A DNA stretch of 64,000 nt from Lactuca virosa. Taxonomy: Eukaryota; Streptophyta; Magnoliopsida; Asterales; Asteraceae. Location: assembly GCA_928212115.1 (NCBI GenBank), contig CAKMRJ010005745.1, positions 96,988,531 to 97,052,530 of the forward strand, written 5' to 3'. A program made the translations under genes and the position numbers. The first letter of the stretch is position 1. Each line of letters starts with the position of its first letter. The notes under the pieces were generated by a model that did no database searches, was not told the origin of the DNA, and saw nothing but the letters and a program-made list of their open reading frames with translations. Below are positions 8,511 through 20,990 of this stretch, piece after piece.

Positions 8511-10270
8511 ATGAGTTAGTGATTCATTGGTATAATTAGATCCTGTATGTGTGTTCTCATGCTATAGCAACCTTACTTGTTTGTTCTATTTGTTTCTATT
8601 TATTGTGTGTTCTCTCTGTATGGTATTGTTTGATTCTCTTCACTATATGTTATGTATGGTATTGTTTGATTCTCTTCACTATATGTTCTGTATGGTATTG
8701 TTTGTTTCTCTTCACTGTGTGTTTGACTAATGTAAGAACTGACTCTTTGTGTGCTTCATTGTACTAGAAGTAATGAATAACATTCTACTAAACTATACCT
8801 ATTATAGTTTACTAATGTTCTACTTGGACTGTTATTGAAAAGACTCATTTATCTACTAAGTTATGCTTGTACTTTAAAAACAGAGTTTTGTATAACTATA
8901 AAGTAACATAACTTTAAAAGAGTTTTTGAAATGTTTTGACAAATTATAAGTGACATAAGTAACATTTTGAAAGATGTTTATAACAAACATTTACACAATT
9001 ATCATTCTGTTCAACTTGTATTCCCCCCTTAAAACAGTTAAAATAGCTAAAAGATTCATTACGGGGTATGAACTCACCTGATGTGGGTGATTCAAACGGG
9101 TATGCGTGTAATGATTAGAAGTTCCACGAATGAAGTCCCGAGACACAATAAGTCCTAAATGACATATAAGGACACATATTCACATGAATATAGTGTTTAT
9201 AAACAACTATATGAAAGGAAACACCTTTCGAGACTAGGAAACACCTTGATCAAGTGTTGGAATCACATGTAATTCATCAAAGGGAAGTGAAATGGCATCA
9301 AAAGGTGTTTACGGTTCTGGGACCAACCCCTTTGGAGTTTACGGTCGTAAACCCATGAGTTTACGGCCGTAAACTCATGGTACCTTACCATTTTGTGTTT
9401 GGAAGTCTTACAAGTCATTCTAAGCATTCCTACTTCATGTCTAAGCCTTAGGAAGTGTTTGTGGCATTATTTCACTCCTAAATGGAGTTTACGGCCCATG
9501 GACCACTTCGCCATGTGTTTACGGCCGTAAACCCATATGGATTATGGTCTTTTGATGTTTTCAAGTACTAAGCACATCAAGGTAAGGATCTAGGCTACTT
9601 TCCAAGGCTTGTAAGGGACTAGGGACACTTTGGCACCCTTTTTAGGGTTTACGGTCCAAGAACATCTTGGACCGTAAACACCTTTGATCTTGGCTTTCTT
9701 AGGTGTTTTCTTGATGTATAAAAGTGTAACAAGCTCTATAATACTCTAGGATAGAAGTACTTACTAGGTAGAAGCTTGAAAAGGTGCTAAAAGTCCAAGA
9801 ACACTAGTGGGTGTTCTTGGTGTTCTTGGTGAAACTTGAAGATCTACACTTTTGGAATGATTTCACGGATGGAAGTATGTTAGATCACTAGATTAAGGTA
9901 GATATCAACTTACTAGGGCTTAGAAACACTTACAAGTTGAAGATCTTGAAGAAAAGTTGGATGATACTTGAGAGAGAAATGACTCTAGTCTTGGAAATGT
10001 GAAAAAAGTGAAAAATAAGCTAAGTGTCACTTATATAGTCAATAGGGTTTACGGCCCTAATACCATTTTGGGCCTTAAACTCCAAACTCTTGGAGTTTTG
10101 GGACCTTATAGCTACTTAATAATTCCTAGGGTATCCTCTCTCCTGATATCTATTGAAGTACTAACTTTAAAACACTCAAACTTATTCCAAAAAGCTTGAA
10201 AGTTAGCAGAAATGTTCTGACTTCTATTCAATTGAATGGCTGCACAAAATAGAAATTTCGGGTTGTCATA
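8511..10270 (-). repeat. Truncated LTR of gypsy family A (copy A1)
   Basis: This matches the reverse complement of the LTR at 59416-62239. It ends at 10270 with AAATTTCGGGTTGTCATA, equivalent to the TGTGACAACCCGAAATTT start of that LTR. It contains two perfect GTTTACGGCCGTAAAC palindromes (9359-9374, 9517-9532), a TATA box at 10030-10037 on the minus strand, a CAGGTGAGTT donor-like word (9071-9080) and the conserved CTTGTATTCCCCCC run (9014-9028). The left part is lost next to copia-1. No supported gene is present. Confidence 0.75.
8617..8722. repeat. 36-bp tandem repeat, three units, within LTR A1
   Basis: Units start at 8617, 8653 and 8689, each beginning TGTATGGTATTGTTTG. The related LTR at 61210-61290 has its own three-unit repeat of the reverse complement with a shorter period. 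The array therefore changes length between copies. Confidence 0.8.
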
Positions 10271-11254
10271 AGATGCTTGGCTATTTTGTGTGATGATATG
10301 GGGAGGACAAGGCTTCTATTTATTGCCTCAAGCAAGCTTGCATGACCATGCAAGCACCCATACTCTTTAGGTTACTTAAACAGTTAATGAAGCCATGCTT
10401 GGTAATCTTTGGAGTAAATACACACACAAATACGTAAGGTGATGATGGAGGGAGGGTTAGGTATGTGTATATTGGGGATGGAAAGGAGTGGAAATTTTTC
10501 TTCCCTTATGCAAGCAAGGTGGTCATGGTGATGTCACTAATTCCATAAACTCCTTGAAACTCTTCTGGATTTGTGTGCCAAGATCCCAATGTCTAATATT
10601 TTTTTCAAAAGTGGCAAATAATAGAGCGACTGTACTAATTCCATAAATCCGAAAGGATTATTTTTTCAAGTTGTAGAACTCCGGGAAATTGTGTTTACAG
10701 ATTCGCGTTTAATTGACCCGAAACGTTCGATTTTTCGACTTTTAAAAATATTTTTACTTAAAATATATCAAGTATGGAACTATATAATAGACCATGACAT
10801 GAGTCCAAAATCATTCTCCGAATTTCCATCTGAGGTGTAAAAGTGCCTCAATGGATAGAAACAATTTATGTAGTTCAAAGAAAATCAGTATTATAATTGT
10901 TTGTTTTCTTATAACGGTCAAATCTTTTGCATACAAGCTCTATTTTAGACGTTCTTTATGTTTCCAGACTCAGGTGAATATGTACTATGATACTAGAGTG
11001 TTTGCTTTGCTCACAACTGCTTAATACAATACTTTAGTTTTTCGGACGATTTAACTAGAGCTACAATTTGTGCTGCACGATTTGTTTGACATTTTCCACC
11101 ATTGGAAGTAAGATACCATCTCACATATTATTCTAATTGTAATGATGCTATTTATTTTTCAAAATATTCATTGAAGCTCAAGAGGTGAGGATGCAAAGAA
11201 GTTCGTGGTGAACTGACTGTCTATAGTTTTAGACCTAAATTTCGGGATGTCACA
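10271..11254 (-). repeat. Fragment of an outer LTR (LTR C)
   Basis: LTR A1 ends at 10270 and different sequence follows. It ends at 11254 with AAATTTCGGGATGTCACA, the mirror of a TGTGACATCCCGAAATTT LTR start. I read it as the U3-side end of an older minus-oriented gypsy LTR into which A1 was inserted. I see no open frame of note. Confidence 0.5.
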
Positions 11255-13985
11255 TTAAATTACATGATTTTCTTAAACTAGATCAATATTTGATCAATTG
11301 TTTCCTTCGTATTGTCGTCACCACAATTCTCTATTCAGAAACATAATTTTAAATGTGTGAGGTTTACAATATTCCATGTTTTACAGTGATATGGATAGCA
11401 AGATCAATTGTTGGGACTCTTATTCACATATTCTAGGTTTTTTAAAGGATTACTTATCCTCAGAATGACATACCATTTGTAGTTTTACAATTTCAAGTAC
11501 ACTATTGTTATGACACGTACACAACAATTTTTCTCCCTAAACAAGAATTTATGTTTTATGGAGTCATACAATACAGTACTTTAATACATAAATTGTTGTG
11601 TATGGATTTTTTTGTGTGTATGAATGAGTTCCCATTAATTAATAGTTGAAAATGTGTCGTGATTATCTAAAAAAAATTCTTTATTTTTAGCAGAAAATGC
11701 AACGGTAGTCTAATTTAATAACTTTATAAAATCAACACCAATGTTATGTTAACTTCAAAAACTAGCCTAAAAATAGTTTAAGTTTGTTAAAACGCATTCT
11801 AAGTGAGACATCAATCAAAACATGTCCAAGGTGGTATTGACTACAAAAAATAATACCAAACACAACTATCCAAACAACCCCATCCTCACAGATAATCTTC
11901 TATGACACCTGAACCAATAAAAGGAAAATGCAACAAGAAAAGAACAAGTGTCATCAACTGATTTGTAAGCCATACATATATATATTGTTAAATAAAAACA
12001 TGCATATCCTAGATTAGGTCAATCATTCACATAAACATTACATACCACGTTTCTACATTACACATTCCATATCATCTTAATCATGATAAATTCATCGTTA
12101 TAGTAAATATTACATATTAATCTTCATTATCGTCTTCCATCATTGTTTCAAGATATTTAATATTATTCCTCATTTTCATCGTTCACATCATTATTCTTTG
12201 TTATCATTGTCATCATCGTTTTCATCATTATTGTAGGCAACTTTATTCATCTTTAACCCAAAGTAATAACCAATTTCACTACTAACATTACCAGCTCAAC
12301 CCAGTGCAATAACTAAGGTGCGACTTTTCACTCATAACCTTTCCCACAATATTATAAGTTCGCTACTCCGAACATGCAAGTACATGTATGATGCGTTGTC
12401 ATGTAAAAGTGGTCAACATGATATATTTATCGTTATACCTCCCATTCCAACGTGGCGTTTGAGCTTGGCGTGATCCTTGCCAAAATTGCTCTAGTCGAAA
12501 AAAAATGGATCATGTACTAAATGGTTGTCTAGATAAACCACTCGAATTTGTTATCCACTTAAGCTCTTACATTATTGGTACACTTTCAACCTATTAGGCC
12601 ATCACACAATCCGAATATGGTACACACCTAAGTCTAGGTAGCTACCCTTGCCCCTCCAAGTATGTTTTCCCCCATTATTAAATTAATTTTAACTTACATA
12701 CAAAGGTACATTCACATTTCATCATTTTATAGTCATCAGAATAATATTGGAGCACATCACAACACTAGCATGCATTGGCCTGACATGAATAACAACTCAT
12801 CTTATAGAAAACATAGCATTCATAACATCACACAACACAACCAATTCATAAGCCTCATATTAGAATGAACCTAATAACACGATTCATATAAAAAATCATA
12901 CAAAGAATCTAGCATGCAATACAACCTAAATACTTCTTGCACAACAGGGTATTAACATTTGCAACACAAAAATCATACACAAACAGGTCATACACTATAC
13001 ATATCATCCTAGATTCAATTAACTCATCCTATGCCATTAGAATTCCCCAAAAAAGTACTAGACTTGCAATAAGGATTGACTCGCCTCAAGCACAAGTTTT
13101 GGGAAGAAGTGAATACAGGAAGACACTCTCTAGGAAGCCACTAAGCACCCTAAAAGAACGCACAAAATCCCGATCAGAAATGAGTCTTTGAACAAAACAT
13201 AGGCAACATTGGTCAATATTCATGACGTTACATTTGAATGGCCGCAGTGGCAAGCAAACATATCATGATTCGATTTAACTAGAAATTTCGTCGTCACACC
13301 ACGAATTAAGGTCGTCGTGCCTCAAACGTGCTGACAGTTACAAAACATCGAGAATTTTGAGCACCTTCATTCCTAATCGATTCTACTCCCACCTTAGGCT
13401 AATTTCAACTATCAGACACTATCTTAACATTTTGGGACCGATTAAGAACATGGAGATTACTCTATAACTCCAAAAATGCAATCTATCATTTTAACATGTG
13501 CATTAATCGATAATACACACGGGATACCAACTACAATGACTAGAAAACATTACAAGAAATTAGATATTCAGGGTACTAACCACTGGAAATTCATGGATAA
13601 CACTAATTGTAAGATGAAGAGAGGAACCAACACTAAATCCCCACCAAGGACGCTTCAAAAACTTACCCGTTCTTCACTTGAATTGCCTACTCCCTTCAAA
13701 GATTAGCTATTTCACTTTGAAACTCTATTAAAGTGTCTTGTTAGTTACAAATATGGTCACAAAATTGGATCCGAGGGTTTACCAACCTGAAATACCTAAT
13801 AAATTCTATATTTCGCCCTCAATGTATCATAAAATGACTCCTAGGATTATATACATGACTAAGCTTCACATTACTACTTTTTGGCCCCTAAAAACTAACT
13901 TTAAATCAAGGGAATTGTTCTTATAAGAGTAAAAAGATAACGTAACCCTAACCTAGATAACGGAAGGAAAACTTGGGTCGTTACA
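11255..13985 (-). other. Non-coding, A/T- and pyrimidine-rich; right part probably a decayed gypsy 3' LTR
   Basis: The right edge is an LTR end: GGTCGTTACA at 13985, followed by a reverse polypurine tract. The left edge of this LTR could not be found. Positions 12120-12240 are rich in TCATCATTG-type short repeats. Short open frames at 12937-13191 and 13476-13706 show no domain and are best read as chance. Confidence 0.4.
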
Positions 13986-15560
13986 ATCTCCCCTCTTCAA
14001 AAGGATTTTGTCCTGGAATCAGGTACCCACATGAACATATGAGGATAACGAACCTTCAAGTGTACTTAAACCTCCAAGATCATTTCTGAATCATGTTTGA
14101 TATGTCATTCGACCTTAATCAGTCTGACTTGTTTTTTCCATAATTTCTTGATCTCTTTATCCAAGATAGTCTTTTATCCAATGCTTTGAATCAGTAACTC
14201 ACACTTTTCTAATATTAAGACACTTAGCTCCACACTTTCCTCCTTCCCCAACAATAATAATTCATTTTCAAGGCGAGACTTTCAACATCACTTTCTCACC
14301 CACCTCAAAGGTATTTGATCAAAATTCCAAGATATAACTTTCTTCACGGAGAACACCTCTAAATTCCATGACCACTTTCACATTAGAGAGACCCACTGTC
14401 TTCCTTGAGCGATAAAGCGCATGAGCCAATATAATCTCCCATTCTCTTCCTAAACACGTGTGTGACCTTAAGAGAAAATGAAAGAAATAGACCCTAGAGT
14501 TTCCTTTCCAAGAACATAGACATACCATCCCTCGATAATCAGAATATGTACATTGTTTTTAGCCTAGAGAATCTCAGATCGATTGTCGGAAAACCAAAAC
14601 ATACCACTGACGACATTGCATGACTTTATCACAAATGGAATCACATATAGATAAAAAATGTGTCCAACAATCATAATAGAACACTCATCGTACTGTTATC
14701 TCAATTTCCAACATTGACCATAGAAGACATCGACATAACAAAAAACATGCACAAACACCTGGCAACTATAAATGACCTACAAGTACCAACATTAAATATA
14801 AACAAAGCAGGCATAGCGTGAACTTTAAAAGTTTTGAAACTAACATCATATATGAGTCTAACCTCTTCAATAGTAATTTGAAATGCACGAGCTGGTACTT
14901 TTGGTGCCTCAGTCTTCTTACCACATGTACTAGTCTAAACCTTCTGGTTCGGGATTCAATGACTAATGCAACCGACTTGTCCAAAATTATTGCAAACTAC
15001 ATTACAACTGCTACAATATACCCTCTTATGGACCGATTTACCATAATGCCTACAATTAACTACAATCACACCACTTGCCTCATCACCCTTCTTCTGATAC
15101 TGAATCTTCTTCTTCCTTTAGGATTGAGACTAACCCTCCCACTTCCTCCTCTCACACACCTTACCTGTTGAACAATCACGAATCACCATATCTTTATCCA
15201 TTTTATGAGCCTCATCCATAGCTTCGATAAGAGTAGCCTTCGACCTAACCATCACTAGATACTTAAAAGGTAATCCCTCAACATATCGTCATACTGACTT
15301 CTCCTTATTTGAAAAATATTTAGTAGAAAATTGTGCCTTCTTAGTAAAATTAGTATTGTACTATGCAATTGCCATGGTACCTTTCTGTAATGATAGAAAT
15401 TCCAACTTAATATGTTGCTTGATACCTTCACTATAGAATCGATCTTCCACTTCCTTGCGGAGAATCACCCATGTCATAGCATTCTGAGTGCCCATAGTAA
15501 GTAATATATCAAAAACATCCACCACTCAGGTGCCTTCTTCTCTAACATCCTCACAACATA
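13986..15560 (-). pseudogene. gag: Heavily decayed Ty3-gypsy gag, with polypurine tract
   Basis: At 13986-13997 the minus strand reads AAGAGGGGAGAT next to an LTR end, a polypurine tract. Just right of it the minus strand reads like the usual gypsy pol end (GATTCCAGGACAAAATCC). From about 15170 to 14900 a double CCHC region is recognisable but degraded (CRHYGKSVHKRVYC, then C..C). From about 15500 to 15230 there is a Gag stretch including HIKLEFLSLQKGT followed by stops. Most of pol is missing, so the element is an internal deletion remnant. It appears to be the host sequence of LTR D, whose left junction is at 15565/15566. Confidence 0.55.
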
Positions 15561-15768
15561 GTGAATGTAACAACCCAAAATTTTATATACAAATATCTAA
15601 GGGAAATATCAAAGTTTTATCTACTCAATGTGGAATTCTAAAACACTTTAGATTCAAGGGTTTATCACGGGTTTACAATAAAAGCTATTACCTGAATACA
15701 TCAACAAGGAAAGGTACAACTAAATAGCAACCTAGTCTAGGTTCTTGTGGTCCTGTGTTCTCCATATA

Positions 15769-17085
15769 TGTCACAACCCCAAACCGGAATGGCGGAAACG
15801 TTCGGGGGCGGAGGACGTCATGCACAGTATCACAACAATTGTACAATAGTAATCAAAGCAACAACAACCTTTTCATTGATAACATATAGTTTACATTGTA
15901 ATTGATTTTCATAGGTTTAACTTCCAAAAGTAAACAGCAAACTAAGTCTTGGTACTATGATGCTCCGTCTCCTCGAAGCCTGTACGCATACTTGACTTAC
16001 TAACTTCCTGAGAATACAAGTAGTTTGAAAGAGTATCAGCATTAAAGTTGGTGAGTTCATAAGCATTTTTGTTGTAAAATGAGTACGTCCTTTTGTTCTT
16101 TGGAAAAATGGAATGTTGCCTTTGAGTTTTAAGACCAAAATATATCTGTGTTTCTCATGTTTTTAAAGAATGTTTCAAATTTCGAAAGACTAGTAAACAA
16201 AATATATTCTTGGTGCGATTTCTTGGTGTGTACATGTTAGTAAGGTTTTTAGATCGAACGGATCCACTACATATTTACTAAGACAATATTTTCGTAAGTA
16301 AATATCCATACTTAAAATAGTATATGTAGTTTTGTATGTGCATAGAACCCCTTTTTGTGTGGTTCTTAAGTCTCTAATGTTTCCAGAAAATCCTATATTT
16401 TCTGTAAAGTGTGTGATAGCCTTAATTGAACCAAGGCCAAAATATGTAAGTATAAATACCATACTTAGTTTACAAGTGTGTAGTTTTGCTATTAAGAAAA
16501 CTAGTTTGAAGATGTCGTCACTTTGCTAATGATGACGTTTAACCTGGTGGATTCTGTGTTTTCAAAAAGATGGCTTGTAGCCTTTAATGTATTAAGACTC
16601 CATTTTTGTAAATAATTTCCCATACTTAAAATAGTATATATGTAGTTTTATATGTGCATAAAACTCCTTTTGTGTAAACCCGGTACTTTGTAATGTACCC
16701 CTTTTGTATAAACCCGGTACTTTGTATTCGTATCCCGCTTATATGAAAACCCTATACTTTGTAATGTACCCCTTTTGTATAAACCCGGTACTTTGTATTC
16801 GTACCCCGTTTATTTGAAACCTTGGTACTTTGTAATGTACCCCTTTTGTATAAACCCGGTACTTTAAATTCGTACCCTGTTTATATGAAAAAGTATGTGT
16901 TTTCCTTTTTGTGTAGGTGAATATGACTAACAAACTATACCTATTATAGTTTAACGTGAATGTTTTGTAATGATGTAAAACCTTTATAAATATGATTTTT
17001 ATTCCTTAGAGGAATAAAATGGCATCAAAATACTAAGTATACTTGACCCTAGCATTACATACTTTTCTCGACATGTTACAAAGTG
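15769..17085 (-). repeat. Truncated LTR of family A (copy A2)
   Basis: It starts at 15769 with TGTCACAACCCCAAACCGG, the end also seen in A3 (48678) and, reversed, at 62239. The conserved blocks GGCGGAAACG and the GGAGGACGTCATG region follow. It is cut off before the conserved CTTGTATTCCCCCC run; I place the break near 17085, where LTR D-like sequence resumes. There is no supported gene. Confidence 0.6.
16672..16890. repeat. Minisatellite, about 68-bp period, within LTR A2
   Basis: Three to four imperfect units alternate TACTTTGTAATGTACCCC and TACTTTGTATTCGTACCCC around AAACCCGG. Each unit is itself made of two similar halves. The open frames reading through it are products of the repeat. Confidence 0.8.
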
Positions 17086-17912
17086 TGAATAACTCATAAA
17101 TTTGTTTTTGACAATTTTACTCTCTACTGTCCCTGTTTTAGAATATTTATAGAAAAATCATCGTAAGTCGAAAACTAAATCCGTAAACTCTAAGAGTTTG
17201 GAAAAAAGAGTCTACTGTGTTCCCAAATTTTCTTATAATTTTTGGTGGTCTCAAACTAGTGTGAACATATACTCCAGCTGGTACTTGAACATACGAACAT
17301 GAAACATATCTAATACATCAGACCACATGTCTAGTGAGTTATATTGTAATATGTTTTCATGATTCATCTATTTTTCCTTTCTTTTACTATGCAATCTAAG
17401 TCGTTTTCGAATAACATACACTACTATTCTTTCTTACTTCATCGATCTCTTCTAATCTTCTCTAATCTCTACTTTCTACTCTTTCTCATCTCTTTTATCT
17501 CTTTCTTTGTCATCTACTTGTTTTTTCTCTTACTATTTTCTTTTCATGTCTTATTCTTTCTTACCTTCTTTTCAAGCTCTTCTCATGCTCTACATATAAT
17601 TAATCTTCTCTTTCTGTATCTCTCTTCTATTCCATCTCTTCACTACTATATCTATTCTATATGATATCTCTTCTTTACGTTGTATCTTCACTACCTTGTC
17701 TCTTCTCTACTCTATCCCTTCTGTACTCTGTCTCTTTTTCACTCTATCTCTACTCTATAATGTCTCTTATATTCTCTATTTTATCTCTTATCTTCTTTGT
17801 CAGTTCTCCAATGCCCCAACGTTTTATTCTCATCTAGACCCAACAATTACATCTCATACCATACACTAAGGTTAATAATAACCAACTATCATTTCCGCAA
17901 ACTATCACCGGG
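17085..17912. other. Non-coding LTR D segment, strongly pyrimidine-rich
   Basis: From about 17350 to 17790 the plus strand is a run of TCTCTT, TTCTACT and similar words. The open frame at 17359-17664 reflects this composition and has no domain. The Ty3 element begins at 17913. Confidence 0.5.
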
Positions 17913-19609
17913 TGTAACGACGAAAATTTTCAAAACATAACATATCTCATAAAGTAATATCAAAACTCAAATGTATCAAATGTTATCTCAGTAAAACATA
18001 TCCCAGGATCTCAATACATAGTACATAATACTCTATCAGTGTGTACAGATCATGCCGACGCCATCCCACGATACTCGCTGGTACCTGAAACACGTATCAC
18101 ATAACACGGTAAGCATAAATGCTTAGTGTGTTCCCCAAAATGCCACATACACCACATAAGCCACTCGAGGCTATAACTCGGTAACACCCTCCGGTCAATG
18201 TGTCTCAGCAGGACCCTCCAGTCCCATAGCTCGTTGGACCCTCCGTTCCGGTCTAGCTCGTTGGACCCTCCGGTCCGGTCTAGCTTGTTGGACCCTCCGG
18301 TCTGGTCTGGTTGAGGACCCTCTGGCCTCGTAAGTCGTTGGACCCTCCGGTCCAGTCTAATATCACATAGCATACATACATCACAAACACATAATCTCAA
18401 GCAAGCACATAACATATAAGACCCTCCGGTCTGCATATAGATACCACTCTAGGTAATGTATAGTGAGAAGACTCACCTCGTAAGATAGCTAGTAAAAGTC
18501 TCGTGTCTGAAATCCTCGGTCTAGCCTCCGCCTATCACGAAATAATATTCTAATTAATATTCTACTCTTATTTCTGAAAAGTGGGTAGAAGACCATTCTA
18601 CCCTTCCTGACCTCTTTCACTCATTTCTGAAAAGTGGGTAGAAGTTAACTCCAGTCAACGGTCCAACTTTGACCAGACTCTTCGAGTGCACTAGGGAGAC
18701 TCGTCGAGTTCCCCGGTTCCCCCAGGGACCCTATGAAGACCAATTCTACACGTCAAGTAGGCCCGCCTACTCGTCGAGTCACATCGTGCTCGGACTTATC
18801 GGGACAAACCCCAAGTGACTCGTCGAGTCAGCTCATGGACTCGGCGAGTACATCCAGTCTATATTCCCATTCATACGTTTTAAGGCAGATCTATCACTCC
18901 AAACTCTAGATCTAGTCTCCCTAGGCTCGAATGTCACGTAAAGCTTCGTTCTTTACGTTCATGCACGACATATTTGCTCCAATATGCCATTACAAGCTCC
19001 AAAGAAGGTTGAAAGCACATGAGCTTGCCTCTAGCTCAATAAAGCATGACTCTTTGGGCTCTCAAGGCCTCCTATAGTCCAGATCTGAGGTCCTAACCTC
19101 AAACCATGCGCAAACAAATCAAAGACACAAGTTGATTGGAAGAAAACCCTAAAAGCTCCCAAAATGGGATCTAACAATCAAGAGGTCAAGATGAGAGCTT
19201 TATACCTCTGAATAGCAACAAATGACAGAAGAATGCAAGATCTACAACATCCTCTTGATTAGATTCACCGACTCTTCCAATCTTTCCTCCAAAAAGGCTC
19301 AAGAATGCACCAAATGGCCTCTCTCTCTCTCTATATGCACGAAAAGGGCAGGTTAGGGTTTCTCTCTGGGGAAGGTGGCCGCAAGGGAGGCTATAAGGAC
19401 CTTTAATTAGGTCTCAAACCCGGGGATTTAGGGTTTTCACTCCCAGCGCCTACTCGACGAGTCTACTCCCGGACTCGTAGAGTAGATCATTAAATCCACG
19501 TGGCTATCCCGTCTCTACTCGACGCGTCATAGCACCAACTCGTCGAGTAGGTCAATGATCCCCAAAAATAAATACTTAAAATATTATACCTGGGAATCCG
19601 GATGTTAAA
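17913..19609 (-). repeat. 3' LTR of the Ty3 element
   Basis: Termini are TGTAACGACG at 17913 and TGTTAAA at 19609 (one change from TGTTACA). On the minus strand a TATAAAG box lies at 19198-19204, so U3 is about 400 bp and R-U5 about 1.3 kb. ACTCGTCGAGT or one-base variants occur at 18676, 18699, 18769, 18818, 18839, 19452, 19473 and 19538. A GGACCCTCCGG array lies at about 18180-18440. Confidence 0.9.
18050..18436 (-). other. Conserved open frame in the LTR with 27-bp in-frame repeats
   Basis: A 128-codon frame in the R-U5 leader contains 9-residue repeats (LDRTGGSNE type) encoded by 27-bp GTTGGACCCTCCGG units. The other LTR has the same frame, one repeat shorter, at 24938-25297 (119 codons). 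The third LTR copy has a frame change. It lacks any known domain. It may be only a by-product of a repeat whose length is a multiple of three, so I do not call it a gene. Confidence 0.35.
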
Positions 19610-19622
19610 ATTCTCCCCCACT
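19610..19622 (-). promoter_or_regulatory. Polypurine tract of the Ty3 element
   Basis: The minus strand reads AGTGGGGGAGAAT directly against the 3' LTR, the expected plus-strand primer. Confidence 0.85.
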
Positions 19623-19626
19623 AGAA

Positions 19627-20990
19627 TCAGACTTCGCCCTCGAAGTCACGCTCCGCGAACAACTCTGGATGCTGCTCCCTCATCTCTGACTCCGGCTCCC
19701 AAGTGAAATCGGACCCTCTTCGATGCTGCCACTGGACCTGAACCAGGGGCACTTCCTTCTTCCTTAGAACTTTCACTTTTCGATCTAGGATCGCGATCGG
19801 CCTCTCGATGTAATTCAGGATCGTATCCACCTGAATGTCGTCTAATGGCACTACTGCCGTCTCATCAGCCACACACTTCCGCAGCTGGGACACGTGGAAG
19901 GTGCTATGGATCTGGCTCAACTCCTCAGGTAGCTCTAAACGGTATGCTACCTTACCTACTCTCGCGGTCACCCTGAACGGACCAATGTATCGGGGCCCCA
20001 GCTTGCCCCTCTTCCTGAATCGGATCACTCCTTTCCAAGGAGATACCTTTAGGAGTACAAAATCTCCAACCTGGAACTCGAGCTCGGATCGCCCCCTATC
20101 CGCATAACTCTTCTGATGGATCTGGGCTGTCAATAACCTCTGTCTGACCTGCTGAATCTGCTCGGTCATCTTCAGCACTATCTTAATGCTGCCCATGACT
20201 CTCTGCCCCACCTCTCCCCAACAGATGGGAGTTCGACACCTCCTCCCATATAAAAGCTCAAAGGGAGGCATACCTATACTCGAGTGATGGCTGTTGTTGT
20301 AAGAAAACTCAGACAAAGGTAGGTATGTGTCCCAGCTTCCCCGAAGTCCATAACACATGCTCGAATCATGTCCTCGACCGTCTGTATCGTCCGCTCACTC
20401 CGTCCATCCGTCTGTGGGTGGTAAGCAGTACTGAAGTGCAATCGCGTTTCCAACTCTTCATGGAACTTCTTCCAGAACCTGGAAGTGAAACGTACATCTC
20501 GGTCTGACACAATCGAGATCGGCTCTCCATTCCGCGACACCACCTCCCTCACATATATCTCTGCCAGCCTCTCTGCAGAAGAGCTCTCACTGATAGCAAG
20601 AAAATGAGCGCTCTTCGTCAGTCAGTCCACAATCACCCAAATTGCATCAACACCTCTCGCTGTCCTCGACAATTTGTTGATAAAATCCATAGAAATCTAT
20701 TCCCACTTCCACTGGGGAACCTCCAATGGCTGCAACTTGCCATGCGGACGCTGGTGCTCGGCCTTAACCCGGCGACAGGTCAAGCACCTCTCTACTACCC
20801 ATACAGCATCCCTCTTCATACAAGGCCACCAGTAGTCTCTCTTCAGGTCCAAATACATCTTAGTGGCCCCGGAATGGATCGAGAATCTCGATCTATGCGC
20901 CTCCTCCATCAGAGTGCTACGTGTCCCGCCCGTATAAGGCACCCAAATCCGACCTCAAAAGGTCATAAGCCCTCGGCTATCGGTAACAAA
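19627..20990 (-). pseudogene. Ty3-gypsy integrase with chromodomain-like tail, broken
   Basis: The zinc-binding region (HSGATKMYLDLKRDYWW, then CLTCRRVK) lies at about 20885-20765. The catalytic core follows with DFINKL, SIVSDRDVRF and AYHPQTDGRSERTIQ; the last two hold the second Asp and the Glu. A frameshift near 20340 moves to a third frame, which runs to 19627 through the GPY/F-type region (GKLGPRYIGPFRV) and a chromodomain-like end (VQVQWQHRRGSDFTWEPE). In-frame stops occur at 20955, 20697 and about 20610. A working copy would insert element cDNA, with the tail targeting chromatin. The remaining end of the frame lies 5 bp from the polypurine tract. Confidence 0.85.

Noticed and set aside
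8549..8767. 72-codon frame with repeated WYCLILFT
   Set aside because: It is the translation of a 36-bp tandem repeat inside an LTR.
17359..17664. 101-codon frame rich in Phe, Leu and Ser
   Set aside because: It follows from a strongly pyrimidine-rich LTR stretch; there is no domain and no counterpart protein.
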